Shown here one piece after another: positions 11,348 to 22,559 of a stretch of DNA of 64,000 nucleotides. This stretch comes from Charina bottae (Eukaryota > Chordata > Lepidosauria > Squamata > Charinaidae). Below the pieces are notes generated by a model, which was not told the DNA's origin, did not search any database, and saw nothing but the letters and a program-made list of their open reading frames with translations. The position numbers were made by a program, and so were the translations under genes. The DNA lies in NCBI GenBank assembly GCA_023362775.1, contig JALMGJ010000008.1, forward strand, positions 35,514,501 to 35,578,500, in the 5' to 3' direction. Every line of letters starts with the position of its first letter. Position 1 is the stretch's first letter.

Positions 11348-11994
11348 AAAGATGACTGGGAAATTCAGTTAGGAAAAAGCCATGGAAGATTATTTCAATA
11401 TATGATTGCTGTGGCGAGATTACTATACGCACAGAGATGGAAAGATTCAACACTACGCACTATGGAGGAATGGTTGGTGAAGTTGACAGACTTTGCTGAA
11501 ATGGGTAAATTGACTTCTTTGATTAGAGAAGATATTATCTACAGTACATTTATTGGTGACTGGAAGCCTCTTATGGACTTTTTGCATAAAAATGAAAAAA
11601 ATGAACTTCTGATTTATGGTTTTGATAATTAGACAGGATAGATTATAGAAATAAGAGTAATATGATGTAACTTTAGAGAGAGAGGTCAAAATATATTTGT
11701 ACTTATAACTTATAAGAATATCAGAAGCTACTTCTTTATGTCTTTTTTCTTTCTTTTCTATTTTTCATCATCTTTTTTTCTTTTCTTGCACTTTTTGCTT
11801 TTTCTTTGATTTATTTTTCCTTTTTCTTCCTTACTTTATATTAGTTTGTATTCATATTTATCTTCTTGTTTAAAAGTTTCAATAAAAATTATATATAATT
11901 CTGTAAGCCACCCAGTGTCACCATGTGTGAGTTGGGCGGCCTTATAAGTTTGTTTAATAAATAAATAAATAAATATAAAGATGACTGGGAAATT
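11348..11994 (+). mobile_element. L1 LINE 3' end with 18-bp TSD
   Basis: The element proper is 11366-11976. The flanks 11348-11365 and 11977-11994 are identical over 18 bp (AAAGATGACTGGGAAATT), marking a target-primed insertion. It contains the end of L1 ORF2, a pyrimidine-rich 3' UTR (about 11740-11840), a terminal segment GAGTTGGGCGGCCTTATAAG and an AATA-type tail (11957-11976). Confidence 0.88.
11386..11632 (+). pseudogene. L1 ORF2 C-terminal fragment
   Basis: The frame from about 11386 reads GRLFQYMIAVARLLYAQRWK, then TMEEWLVKLTDFAEMGKLT, and stops at 11632. The AR..YAQ.WK and TMEEWL.KL blocks are characteristic of the C-terminus of vertebrate L1 ORF2, downstream of the reverse transcriptase. 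Only about 80 of more than 1200 residues remain, so it is a 5'-truncated insertion with no enzymatic capacity. The tail is open and ends in a stop, which fits a relatively recent event. The Met at 11402 is an internal codon. Confidence 0.8.
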
Positions 11995-12664
11995 AGAGTT
12001 CATTACATTAGGGGATGAACTCAGGCAAGTAAACTATCCATTTATAGAAATTAATCAACAATTAGGACTCTTAATACACTTTTTGTATTAAGCCAGAACT
12101 TCCCCCAAGTTTTGTTAAACAAATGAAGGTTTTCTTTTTAATCAGCAGCAATTATTGTTATTGCTAGGAACAGATGTCCATAAAGGCAATAGAACAATGA
12201 CTGCCAGATCTGTTGGGTAGTTACCTAGTTCATCTCACAGATCTGGCAATCATAGTTCTATTGGCAACCCTATAGAAGTTGAGAAGGCATCCTTATAGGC
12301 TGGGGGTGGAGGATGACAAAAGGAGGATTACACCATGGGCTCCCCCCTCTTTGTACATGTGTCAGGATGTTGCCCACATGTTTGAAAGGGGCAGAGTTTG
12401 CTTTTCAAAAGTTTTCATCATCGATGAAAGGACTGATTCAATGTCGATGCCCTTGGCTCTCATTAAACTGTTCAACTTGACTAGCTGAGCCACAGTGGAG
12501 GCAAAGGAAGAGAACTGAGCTAGATATATGGTGCTTCGCCTATCACAGAAGTTAGGGCTCCTTCAAGACAAGCTCAACCTCTGGGCAACATATGGATCCA
12601 TAATTTTATTGGCAACAATATGAAAAGTGCCCCCCATTGTTTTATTTCTTTAAAAGAAATCCTA
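11995..12664. other. Unannotated sequence
   Basis: No exon or element recognised. CAGATCTG(T)TGGG... at about 12206 and CACAGATCTGGCAATCAT... at about 12236 form a loose inverted pair flanking 12180-12270. The 69-codon ORF at 12279 is unsupported. Confidence 0.4.
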
Positions 12665-12694
12665 ATCTAACCTTGTTGTTCTTCAGTCGTTTAC

Positions 12695-13370
12695 TCATGT
12701 CCGACTCTTCGTGACCTCATGGACCATAGCACGCCAGGCCTTCCTGTCCTCCACTGTCTCCCGGAGTTTACTCAAATTCATGTTCATTGCATCGGTGATG
12801 CTATCTAACCATCTCATCCTCTGCCGTCCCCTTCTCCTTTTGCCTTCAGTCTTTCCCAGCATCAGGGTCTTTTCCAGTGAGTCCTCTCTTCGCATTAGGT
12901 GGCCAAAGTATTTGAGCTTCAGCTTCAGCATCTGTCCTTCCAATGAGCAGTCAGGGTTGATTTCCTTTAGGATTGACTGGTTTGACCTCCTTGCAGTCCA
13001 AGGGACTCTCAAGAGTCTTCTCCAGCACCACGGTTCGAAAGCATCAATTCTTCGGCGCTCAGCCTTCCTTATGGTCCAACTCTCACAGCCATACATTACT
13101 ACTGGGAAAACCATAGCTTTAACTATACGGACCTTTGTCGGCAAGGTGATGTCTCTGCTTTTTAATATGCTGTCTAGGTTTGCCATAGCTTTCCTCCCAA
13201 GGAGCAAGCGCCTTTTAATTTCATGGCTGCAGACACCGTCTGCGGTGATCTTGGAGCCCAAGAAAATAAAATCTGTCACTGCTTCCATTTCTTCCCCTTC
13301 TATTTGCCAGGAAGTGATGGGACCAGATGCCATGATCTGGGTTTTTTTAATGTTGAGTTTCAAGCCAGAC
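12695..13370 (-). pseudogene. BovB reverse transcriptase C-terminal part
   Basis: From about 13370 the minus-strand frame reads SGLKLNIKKTQIMASGPITS, followed by FIFLGSKITADG, YGCESWTIRKAE and LRVPWTARRSNQSILKEI. It ends near MVHEVTKSRT, where the ORF stops at 12695. This is the segment just after the YADD active site, so YADD itself and the fingers/palm are absent from this copy. The 38 or so codons before SGLKLN in the ORF are foreign sequence. Confidence 0.9.
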
Positions 13371-13456
13371 AGGAAGACAGGAAGGAGGACTGGAGCCGGA
13401 CTTGCCATTGGAGGCAGCCCGGAAGAGGCCCTAGAGGTTGTGGAAAGAGGGTGCGT

Positions 13457-13502
<46 letters not shown>

Positions 13503-14008
13503 AGATTACTTGCTCAGCGTAATCGCGCACACACACACACACACTAGGCCAGGGCTTTCCAAACAAAAACACGGAAGTGCCGGTGGCGGTGCTTCCGGGT
13601 TGCCGCTGCTGCCACTGCCCCTTCAAAAGGGCAGGCTCCGGGGACCCCGAAAATGCCCTCGGTTCTGGCAGGGAGGCAAAAGCCTCCTCCGCGCACGCAC
13701 ACGCTGCCCTGGAGCCGGGGTGGAAATTCTCCCTGCAGAACAGCTGAGCGCCCCTTGGCAACATGCGCGTGCACGCAGCCTCCCTGCCTAGACTGAGGGC
13801 ATTTTCGGGGTCCCCGGAGCCTGCCCTTTCGAAGGCGGGAATTGCAGGCGGGAGCCAATCGTGTGGGGCGGGGGCGGGGTTTGCAGGCGGGAGCCAATTG
13901 CGTGGACTGGGGGGCGGGGTTTGGAGGCCGGCATGGTGGCATAAGACCCTGTCCCGTTTTACCATCCCCAAAGTCCCGTTTTCGTCTGAAGGAAATATGG
14001 TCAGCCTA
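13366..14008. repeat. GC-rich composite insert within BovB
   Basis: It contains (GT)n at 13451-13495 and (CA)n at 13527-13545. A hAT-like left end CAGGGCTTTCCAAAC starts at 13550, but no matching right end was found. A long inverted repeat sits at 13621-13677 / 13778-13834. A direct repeat of GCAGGCGGGAGCCAAT occurs at about 13846 and 13883. The right edge reads, on the minus strand, TAGGCTGACCATATTTCC followed by two ACGGGAC boxes, a terminus familiar from squamate MITEs. At least two mobile elements and a deletion are probably involved. The ORFs across it in all frames are composition artefacts. Confidence 0.6.
13451..13545. repeat. (GT)n and (CA)n microsatellites facing each other
   Basis: A GT tract at 13451-13495 and a CA tract at 13527-13545 are 31 bp apart on the same strand, so they can pair as a hairpin. 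Confidence 0.9.
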
Positions 14009-15797
14009 CTTTCTTTGGAATTGGAACAAAAACTGACCTTTTCCAATCCTGTGGCCACTGTTGAATTTTCCAAATTTGTTGGCATATTGAGTGCAGCACT
14101 TTAACAGCATCATCTTTTAGGATTTTAAATAGCTCAGGTGGGATACTGTCTTCTCCGCTAGCTTTGTTGTTAGTAATGCTTCCTAAGGCCCACTTGACTT
14201 CACTCTCTAGGATGTCCGGCTCAAGGTCAGTGACCACACCATCCTATTTATCAGGGATATTAAGATCTTTCTTGTATAATTCTTCTGTGTATTCTTGCCA
14301 CCTCTTCTTAATCTCTTCTGCTTCTGTTAGGTCCCTGCCTTTTTTGTCCTTTATCATGCCCAACTTTGCACAAAACGTTCCCTTGATATCTCCGATTTTC
14401 TTGAAGAGATCTATAGTCTTCCCCATTCTATTGTTTTCCTCAATTTCTTTGCATTGTTCATTTAAGAAGGCCTTCTTATCTCTCCTTGCTATTCTCTGGA
14501 ATTCTGCATTCAGTTGTTTATATCTTCCCCTTTCTCCCTTGCCTTCTGCTTCCCTTCTTTCCTCAGTTATTTGTAAAGCCTCATCAGTCAGCCACTTTGC
14601 TTTCTTGCGTTTCTTTTTCTTTGGGTTGGTTTTAGTTGCTGCCTCCTGTACAATGTTACAAACCTCCATCCATAATTCTTCAGGCACTCTGTCTACCTGA
14701 TCTAATCCTTTAAATCTATTCCTCACCTCCACTGTATATTCATAAAGGATGTGATTTAGGTCATACCTGAGTGGTCTAGTGGTTTTCTCTACGTTCTTCA
14801 TTTTAAGCCTAAATTTTGGGATAAGAAGCTCATGATCTGAGCCACAGTCAGCTCCAGGTCTTGTTTTTGCTGATTGTATAGAGCTTCTCCATCTTTGGCT
14901 GCAAAGTATATAATCAATCTGATTTCGGTATTGACCATCTGGTGATGTCCATGTGTAGAGTCGTCTCTTGTGTTGTTGGAAAAGAGTGTTTGCTATGACC
15001 AGCGTGTTCTCTTGACAAAACTCTATTAGCCTTTGCCCTGCTTCATTTTGTACTCCGAGGCCGAACTTGCCTGTTATTCCGGTTATTTTTTGACTTCCTA
15101 CTTTAGCATTCCAGTCCCCTATGATGAAAAGGACATCTTTTTTTGGTGTTAGTTCTAGAAGGTGTTGTAGGTCTTCATAGAACCGGTCAACTTCAGCTTC
15201 TTTGGCATCAGTGGTTGGGGCATAGACTTGGATCACTGTGATGTTGAATGGTTTGCCTTGGATTCGAACTGAAAGCATTCTGTCGTTTTTGAGGTTGTAC
15301 CCCAGTACTGCCTTTCCCACTCTTTTATTGACTATGAGAGCTACTCCATTTCTTCTAAGGGATTCTTGCCCACAGTAGTATATATAATGGTCTCCTGAAT
15401 TAAATTTGCCCATTCCTGTCCATTTTAGTTCGCTGATTCCCAAGATGTTGATGTTCAATCTTGTCATCTCATGTTTGACCACATTCAGCTTACCTTGATT
15501 CATAGATCTTACATTCCGGGTTCCTATGCAATATTGTTCTTTACAGCATCGGACTTTCCTTCCACTTCCAGACACATCCACAACTGAGCGTCCTTTCGGC
15601 TTTGGCCCAGCCGTTTCACTCTTTCTGGAGCTACTCGGAATTGCCCTCCGCTCTTCCCCAGTAGCATTTTGGACACCTTCCGACCTGAGGGGCTCATCTT
15701 CCGGCGTCATATCTTTTAGCCTTTTGATACTGTCCATGGGTTTTCTTGGCAAGGATACTGGAGTGGTTTGCCATTCCCTCCTCCAGTTTTGGACCAC
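14009..15797 (-). pseudogene. BovB N-terminal half: AP-type endonuclease and RT start
   Basis: The 517-codon ORF (15797 to 14244) holds a basic leader and then an APE-type endonuclease from about residue 85. Visible catalytic-type motifs are GTRNVRS, ISELKWTGMG (Glu), QVYAPT, IIGDWNAKVG (Asp/Asn) and, near its end, ADCGSDHELLI (Asp-His). It ends at a stop at 14244-14246. The coding continues in another frame at 14237-14009, with the RT entry block VKWALGSITNNKASGEDSIP and PIPKK, so one frameshift or stop lies near 14240. The coding sequence then breaks at 14009 against the foreign insert. Confidence 0.9.
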
Positions 15798-15904
15798 GTT
15801 TTGTCAGAACTCTCTGTCATGACCTGTTCTTCTTGACCTGACTTCATTGAGTTACGCAAGCCCCTTCGCCACGACAAGGCAGTGATCCATGAAGGATCTA
15901 ACCT

Positions 15905-16730
15905 ACAACCCATTGATTTTATGGTGGCCTTTCATCCAAATACAAACTGCCTCCTCCCAGCTAGACAGCTACCACAAGACAGAGGTTTAGCAACCTATTA
16001 AATGAAAGCACTTCCATCACGTCAGCCTAGTCTCCTTACAGTTCTATCTCTACATTATGTCTGGAGTCTCTTCCTGGTAACTCACTTTCTCCTAATCCAT
16101 GTTAGTAAACTGTCCTTATCTGCTATCCAAATTTTTCTCATGGTTCCATATCCTTTGTTGCCACATGTTGGGCAAGACTGATGGGTGGGGCAAAATCCAA
16201 AAGTAGGTGGGCACCCATTTGCTTTCATACCATCTCTAACACATCTCTTTTTCCTCTGTCTTTCTGAAACTCTCTTCTCTCTATCTCAAATGCCAGGCTG
16301 CTAGGAAAAGGATACTTTTACTAGAAATCTGAATGGATATTTAAAGATCTTAAAATTAGGCCAAGGGTAAAAGAAATTAACTGACAAAATTCATAATGTC
16401 CACGCCAGTTTTACAGCACAAAAAGTGCTTTATGCATCTTACGTTGGTTAATAATGAATACATTTTTTATTTCAGTCATAAACCAGCAAAAAATAATGGA
16501 ACATGTAAAATGTATAGCCAGTAACTACATCAATCTAGACTATAAGATATAAAAAATAACAAGTATTAGCATTACTATCACAACCATCCAGTATTATTAC
16601 ATACTAATATTAAGACTATAGAGAACAAAGAAGATGTGATGCAACACAAAATAAAAATGAAATGTCAATTAATACGTATATTCCTAAAAAGCTGATGATT
16701 TTTGAGGCCAAGGGGGGAACAAATGGCTTG
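15905..16730. other. Unannotated AT-rich sequence
   Basis: No exon or transposon recognised. Confidence 0.45.
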
Positions 16731-17350
16731 CCTAAATTTGTTTCTATGTGTGTGTTTGGCAGCCCCATCCTGAGTTTTATCTCTGGATTATACTGGAGTG
16801 TGATGCTGGTTATGAAATTGTTTGCATAATACCTTTTTATAATCTCAGTTCTTACGAACTCCCTTCCTACTATTTATTCAGTGACAGGACTCAGTTGTTG
16901 TTTTTCAGTTATTAAGTCCTAGTATATTATCTTTTCGGACACATTTCATATGCATGTTTCATATGCAAAGCCGCTGGGTTTCTGCTGCAGTTCAATTGTT
17001 TTCTTTCCCACTTGAAACATTAACAAATATTGCCAGGTTTAATTTATACCTACGGCAGATCTCCTAAATCACTGCAGCGTTTTGCACCCAGCCTTGTTCA
17101 TCAAGCTCCAAAATAATTTAGCAACTCTTTAATTAATTCCTAATTGACATCCTTGGGTCATTACGCCAACACTTTCATTTGGCTATGTACCAACAGACAG
17201 TGGCTTAGGGGCTATTTGATTTATGAGAATTCTCCTAGGATGCCCAATAAAACTTTTCCTTTCAAAAGTAAATTTTCTAGCTGTTGCTGCTGCCAATTTT
17301 TAAATTGATTAACATCCAAATTCTGAACAAATTTGCTTTTAAGTCCCTAC
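16731..17350. promoter_or_regulatory. Candidate conserved non-coding element
   Basis: A repeat-free stretch of high complexity with dense AT-core motifs: CATATGCATG and CATATGCAAA (octamer/POU-like) at about 16948-16970, and TTTAATTAATTCCTAATTG (homeodomain-like) at about 17128-17147. The density and the absence of simple repeats or transposon signatures are what one sees in vertebrate enhancers, but conservation was not tested. Confidence 0.3.
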
Positions 17351-17645
17351 TGATCTCAAAAGCAATTAATCTCAAGGAAGGTCCAACTATTGGCGACAAT
17401 AAGCAGTGGGGAGTCATAATCAAATTTCCTGCTTTATTTTAAGCAATCTCATTCTATCCACCAGGGAATTCTGTTTTATATGCTGCTGCAAAGGGAGTGG
17501 GGAGTGGGTGAGCCTCCCCACCTGTGTCACTTTCCTCCCTTCAATTCTTATGCCATAAAAATATAAAGCCTCCCCTTGAGTAATACTTGGTCTCCATCCA
17601 AGTATTAACCAGGTCCAACCCTGTTTATCTTTTGCAAGAAAGATC

Positions 17646-18044
17646 AGCTAGATCAGGGCTTTCCAAAGTGCTGCCGCTAGTGACACACCAGCGGCAGCGA
17701 CGGCGTGCATGCACACGGCGACGGCGCGGGGGGGCGTGCGGCGGCACGCGCGCACGGCGACAGCGGGGGGGGTGTGCGGCGGCGCGCGTGCACGGCGACG
17801 GCGCAGGGGGGCGTGCGGCGGCGCGTGCACGGTGGCGGCGCGGGGGGGCGTGCAGCAACGCGGGGGGCGTGCGGCGCCGCGGGGGGCGTGCGGCGGCGCG
17901 GGGGCGCACGGCGGCGCACGTGTGCATGGCGGCCGCCGTGCACGCACGCGCCGCCACTTCCGGGTGGTGTGGCGACACACCACGCTGTGTGTGGCGACAC
18001 ACTTTTGTGTCGCGACACACAGTTTGGAAAGCTCTGAGCTAGAT
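17646..18044 (+). mobile_element. hAT-like MITE with CpG-dense core, 8-bp TSD (AGCTAGAT)
   Basis: The element proper is 17654-18036, starting CAGGGCTTTCCAAAGTGC and ending AGTTTGGAAAGCTCTG. The flanks 17646-17653 and 18037-18044 are both AGCTAGAT. The core, 17690-17960, is a mosaic of GCGGCG, GCGTGC and GGGGGGCGTGCGG motifs with extreme CpG density, and no transposase is present. The right end CTTCCGGGTGGTGTGGCGAC is shared with three other copies. ORFs in all six frames here reflect composition only. Confidence 0.93.
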
Positions 18045-19999
18045 GCTGCCATGTGATGTATTATTTATGGCATGGGATGAAATATACAGGTAACTGTGTC
18101 CACAAGTGGTTTTTGCCATTGATATCATCAATTTGATGTAAATGTCATCTTCAAAAGCTCAGGATTCTGAACTCTGGATATCAACCTAGCAGTATGCTGA
18201 AAGTGTAAATGGATCCATGCAATCTTCCTCCCTCATTGTAAGGAATAAAGCTGGTAAGACAGGGAACAACAATTCCCAGGCTAGAGAGAACTATTATGTC
18301 AACACAGGTCAAGTGGCTCTCAAGGCCAGAAAAATAAAAGCCAGGCAAATATCTATTGACTTGAAAAAAAACAGGAAGAAGAAGATGCCTAGAATTTAAA
18401 TCTGCAGCACAGACCTTGGAGGCTGATCTTCTATGTGTATATGACTTATCCCTGTTTGCAGTGAAGTAACTAATCTAGCCTGGTCACATCTGTGAGCCTT
18501 TTGTCAAGTAAGTCAGTTCCTAATTAGGGAGTCAAAGCCAATTTTCAGCTATGCTTCTGGAAAACCTGTCGTCTATGTGGCTTCACTGTATGTCCACACA
18601 GCCCTACCAAGTAGGATTGCAGCACAGAAACGTGATTCATAAGTAGCCTGAAGTATTCAAAAAGGGGTGGTGGTGGTAGTGGATTGGTTTGGGTGTGAGA
18701 TATAAGCACAACTCTACTGTATTTCAAATTCAAAATTGAATTTTGAATTCAAATAATTCAAAAATGAATGTTTGTCCAAATAGTTTTTCTTTAAAATGTG
18801 TGAGTATTGCTCAATTACTGAGAATATAATTATAGAGGGAAAGGAGTCTCTTTTTTCTGTCTAATATTCCTTTGGGATATGTGTGTGTGTGGCGAGGGTG
18901 GTGGTCTTAAATTCAGTGTCATCCTGTTTTCAATTAAATATGATCTGTCTTATTGTAACGGGCTTCAGAATTGCATACCATTGATAGACTGCAATTAGTG
19001 CTGGTTTCATCCAAACAAGCTTTGGATGAAACATTCTGATAATTTTTTTGAATATTTTCATTTTTGAACAGTTGCAAAGATAACGATGTTCTGAACACTT
19101 CCTTGATTTTTTTAACAAATGTCCCTAGAGAATATTCTATGAAAAAGGTAGAGAATTTTGATCCAGTTTTAATATTATTTTAACACTGCTAAAGGAACCA
19201 GCATATTTCATCAGCCTCCTTTCTCCCGCCAGTATCAACTAGAAATATAATTAATTTCATATTAACTAACACTATTTGGAGAATTCTGCCTTGTCCAGAA
19301 AACATTTGGTGAAATACCTCCACCATCAACACACCACCTGTCCATGCAGGCTACCAATAATATAAAAAAGGGTTAATATTTAATGAATTTCAATGTTTCA
19401 TATTTAAAAAGAAGAAAAAGCTCATTTAGGAAACTCTTTAAGGTAATTCCAAACAGAAAATACTCCTCATTATCCTCTCAGGAGTCTACTAATGAAGAAT
19501 CAGTGGAGTTTGTTAGGTCAGGATTCAGAAGCTTTAAAATGTTACCATAGCATTTCAGAACCTCCTGATTTGTACGAAAGAACAAAACCTCTTCAATGAA
19601 CACCTGGTAGAAGACTAACCCAGAGACCTTAATTATTTCACCGGCATTTTACACCACCAGCTCATTATACGGTGTTATTAAATAGCCACAATGCCACAAC
19701 ATTAAACTTTAAAATGACAAAACATGAGATCCATTTAATATTTTTATTATTATTTTCTAAATGGCACAGAGCAATAAAAACCTTATATAAAAGTTCTGCA
19801 GACAAATGAATACAGAGGATACAAATCTAGTACGTGGACATGCTGACTTAAATTAGTTGCAATCTTCTACAGACCACCTAGGGTGTGTTATGCTCACATC
19901 CAAGTAATGTAACTATACCTTGAATTAGATTGTATGCACACCATTGTATTTTGTCCTTGACCTACCAGTCTTAAAAAATATTAAAATCACTGCAGTGAG
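18045..19999. other. Unannotated AT-rich sequence
   Basis: No element or exon recognised. A short AT palindrome (ATTCAAAATTGAATTTTGAAT) lies at about 18729-18749, followed by a second TTTGAATTCAAA. Confidence 0.45.
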
Positions 20000-21240
20000 A
20001 AGACATTAGCAACAAACTTTGCCAAGACCAAGATCTTTACTTTCTCCAAACGCCCAAAACAGTGAATCTGGAAATTAGGTGGACAACAATTGAGGAAGTT
20101 AAGACCTTTAAACATTTAAAGGTAGTTTTTCAAGCTTCTGGAACCCAAAATGCTTACCGAGATTATGTATCCCAAAATGCACAGAGACCCAAGGAGAACA
20201 GTTTATACCTACTGTAATTAAGTTGTTTGCAGCTAAAATCTGAGCACAACTGCTATATGGGGCCCACTTAGGACCATATAACCATGGCTACCCTAGGGAA
20301 ATTTTTAAAAAGCATCTTCCAGCTCACCTGCTGTGTCCCAAATGCAGTACTTTGGCAGGAAACAGGAGTTAGTAAACTTGAATCCAGTCTTTGCATAAAT
20401 ATTTTTATGCACTACTCCAGAACCCTGTTGGGCTGGTCCACCTAATACTGGCAAATAATTTCAAATCCTCCTGGGAAAGGGCATTGCAAAGGAAACTGAG
20501 TTGTTATGGCTTTTCCAGTGATAGGTAAAGGTAAAGGTTTTCCCTTGCACAGTCGTGTCCGACTCTAGGGGCCGGTGCTCATCTCAGTTTCTTAGCGCTT
20601 CCGCGGTCATGTGGACAGCATGACGCACGCGGAACACTGTTACCATCCCACCAAAGTGGTACCTATTTATCTACTTCCATTTGCATGCTTTCGAATTGCT
20701 AGGTTGGCAAGAGCTGGGGTGAGTGTGGGAGCTCACTCCATCACGCGGCACTCGGGTCTCAAACCACCAACCTTCCGATTGACAAGCCTGGTGTCTTAAC
20801 CACTGAGTGTGATACTATTTTATAATTAGGGCCAAATCAAGCTAAATTAGCCTTAATGCAGAGGCTATTAGACATAGAGGGTCAAATAGAAGCTGCTGTC
20901 CTCCCATGGAATATATTTTATAAATAATCCCATTTTAGCTCCCAAACCAGCTTCATGTTTATATCAAACTCCAATCCCTAAATTCAGAAGAGCTTTAATT
21001 TGGCCTGTTTTGATACCTTCCCCACAGCTGTTTTGGAAGGGAAATATAGAAAAATTCCTTTCAAAGCACAATAAAGCACACTATTATCTCTGTGGCATGG
21101 GTATGATAGAAACCATGGCCCATTGCCGTTTTTATAGGGGGTTGGGTCCTCTATCCCATCTAAATTGGGACATAGAGTCCAACTCTAATACTCACAGGCC
21201 ATGAGACTATCTTTCCTGGTACCTAGAACTAGAGATATTA
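20000..21240 (+). mobile_element. Non-LTR LINE ORF remnant (I/Vingi-like), split by a SINE
   Basis: Plus-strand frames with several breaks give VNLEIRWTTIEEVKTFKHLK, KFLKSIFQLTCCVPNAVL and, after the SINE, CGMGMIETMAHCRFYRGL. This succession matches the C-terminal part of a LINE ORF2-like protein: W.I....IE.VKTFKYLG, then FLRSI..LP..VPNA.LR.E.G, then a C...G.IET..H...C.FY knuckle-like end. I think it is closest to Vingi/I-group LINEs seen in reptiles, but the clade is a guess. It carries multiple stops and is not functional. The SINE at 20522-20808 splits it. Confidence 0.55.
20518..20814 (-). mobile_element. tRNA-derived SINE nested in a LINE remnant
   Basis: In minus orientation: the tail GGTAAAGGTAAAGG at 20524, the body CTAGGTTGGCAAGAGCTGGG, and the tRNA-like head ending at the A-box region (CTTAACCACTGAG) at about 20806. 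The extreme 5' end is missing. GTGATA is repeated at 20518-20523 and 20809-20814 as a short TSD. LINE coding sequence continues on both sides, so this is a later insertion. Confidence 0.85.
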
Positions 21241-21975
21241 AATGCAAACTATAGCTAATTTTATTTTATCTTAATCTGTTTTGGAGAGTGAGCAACACTT
21301 TTTGCTTGAGAATATACTGTACTTACTAAGTTCCTATTGTATAAAACTGATATCTACTGTTATACAGGCCAATTGTTCCAATAATCCTTTCCTCTGATAA
21401 CTGAAATGTAAGCTTTTTATTTATACATGGAGAGTTTTGAATTCTGAATTAGTTAAAAGATATAATTGAATAGCAAAGTAGAAGGAAAACCTCAGAGCAA
21501 GAAAGGTTAAATTTATACAACTTCTTTGTGTAAGTGCTTGATAGGCTTTTTACTGTATAAAAACAGTAACCTATCATACAAAGCTGTCATGGTTATTACG
21601 CTTGTGGTTTCAAAACATTTAAGCTCCTATTTATGTAATGTAATAAACAGGCACCCCTTAAGCGGATCATGTTTGGTTTATCAAGCTAACTTTTAAGTAT
21701 CCAGTATTGACAGATTTCTGGAAACACTAAGAGATTCCAAATAAATATTTAGCACAACTACAAGGCAGCTTTTTTCACATTCAAAGTACTTTATAATTAA
21801 TTCTTCACAGCAGCTCTGTACCAGAAAAAGAATATATGCCTTGGGTCCTTCCTCATCTCCAAGTTGTAATCAGAAAAGCTACAGAAATTTCACAGACATC
21901 AGTTCATGCTAACCAGAACTCTGTACTTTTTCAGCTCCTGAATACAGTTTTTTCATTATGTACTGAAGACCTGAT
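21241..21975. other. Unannotated AT-rich sequence
   Basis: Nothing recognised. Several pyrimidine/AT stretches only. Confidence 0.4.
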
Positions 21976-21977
21976 GA

Positions 21978-22166
21978 GACCCAGTTTGGTGTAACAGTTA
22001 AAGGCATTGGACTAAGAGTGGGGTGATGACATTGGGCCACTCACTCTCTCTCAGACCTAGGAAGGAGGCAATGGCAAGACAGTTCTGAAAGGTACCAAGA
22101 AAACTGCACGGACACCTAGAGTCACGATTGACTCAAAAAAACAAAAGAAAACAACAAAAACAAAGA
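21978..22166 (+). mobile_element. Sauria-type tRNA SINE, diverged
   Basis: The head CCAGTTTGGTGTAACAGTTA carries the A box. The middle GGGCCACTCACTCTCTCTCAG is the hallmark of squamate Sauria SINEs. The tail GAGTCACGATTGACTCAAAA is BovB-like, then A-rich (to 22166). The B-box region is partly deleted. Confidence 0.65.
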
Positions 22167-22481
22167 TCTGATAATCTGAAAGGATTCTTACTTACACAAG
22201 GCTGTAAACTAAAGTGATGATATAAAATGAATGAAAGAAAATGATATAAAGATACTAATGGTGAAAGTGAAGGAAAGGCTAGGAGGAAAAGGTTAAGGAA
22301 AAACAAAAGAGAGAGAGATTATCCTGAGTGCCCCTTCTATGTTCAGCAATAGGTACTAAAACGATCTGAAAAATCAATAACCTTCCAGTTTCTGGACAAT
22401 TAAGATTCTAGTTTATGTATAAAAAAGGAGCAAAAAAGTTGTGAGAATTAGTCTTACAAAGGAAAAAATGCTTGATTTTCA

Positions 22482-22514
22482 GTAATAGTAATAGTAATAG
22501 TAATAGTAATAGTA

Positions 22515-22559
<45 letters not shown>
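22482..22559. repeat. (TAATAG)n/(TAA)n microsatellite
   Basis: TAGTAA/TAATAG repeats grade into pure TAA repeats. The minus-strand poly-Leu ORF is an artefact of it. Confidence 0.95.

Larger units (their letters stand above)
12665..15904 (-). mobile_element. BovB LINE with both ends, RT core replaced by foreign DNA
   Basis: Element proper is about 12674-15895 on the minus strand. Its 5' end carries the BovB leader (CACTGCCTTGTCGTGGCGAAGG; GGCAAACCACTCCAGTATCC). Its 3' end has the BovB terminus (GACTGAAGAACAACA). The flanks 12665-12673 and 15896-15904 share the 9-mer ATCTAACCT, a plausible TSD. Between about 13366 and 14008 BovB sequence stops, and GC-rich and microsatellite DNA stands where about 0.7 kb of reverse transcriptase should be. 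Confidence 0.85.

Noticed and set aside
12711..13547. 278-codon plus-strand ORF
   Set aside because: It is antisense to the BovB reverse transcriptase, which has clear protein homology on the minus strand.
17654..18036. CpG island marking a gene promoter
   Set aside because: The island coincides exactly with a transposon bounded by TSDs, and no first exon is adjacent.
17587..18056. Several Arg/Ala/Gly-rich ORFs on both strands
   Set aside because: They lie within a CpG-dense hAT MITE with exact TSDs. Stop codons are rare in such composition, so open frames appear in every frame.
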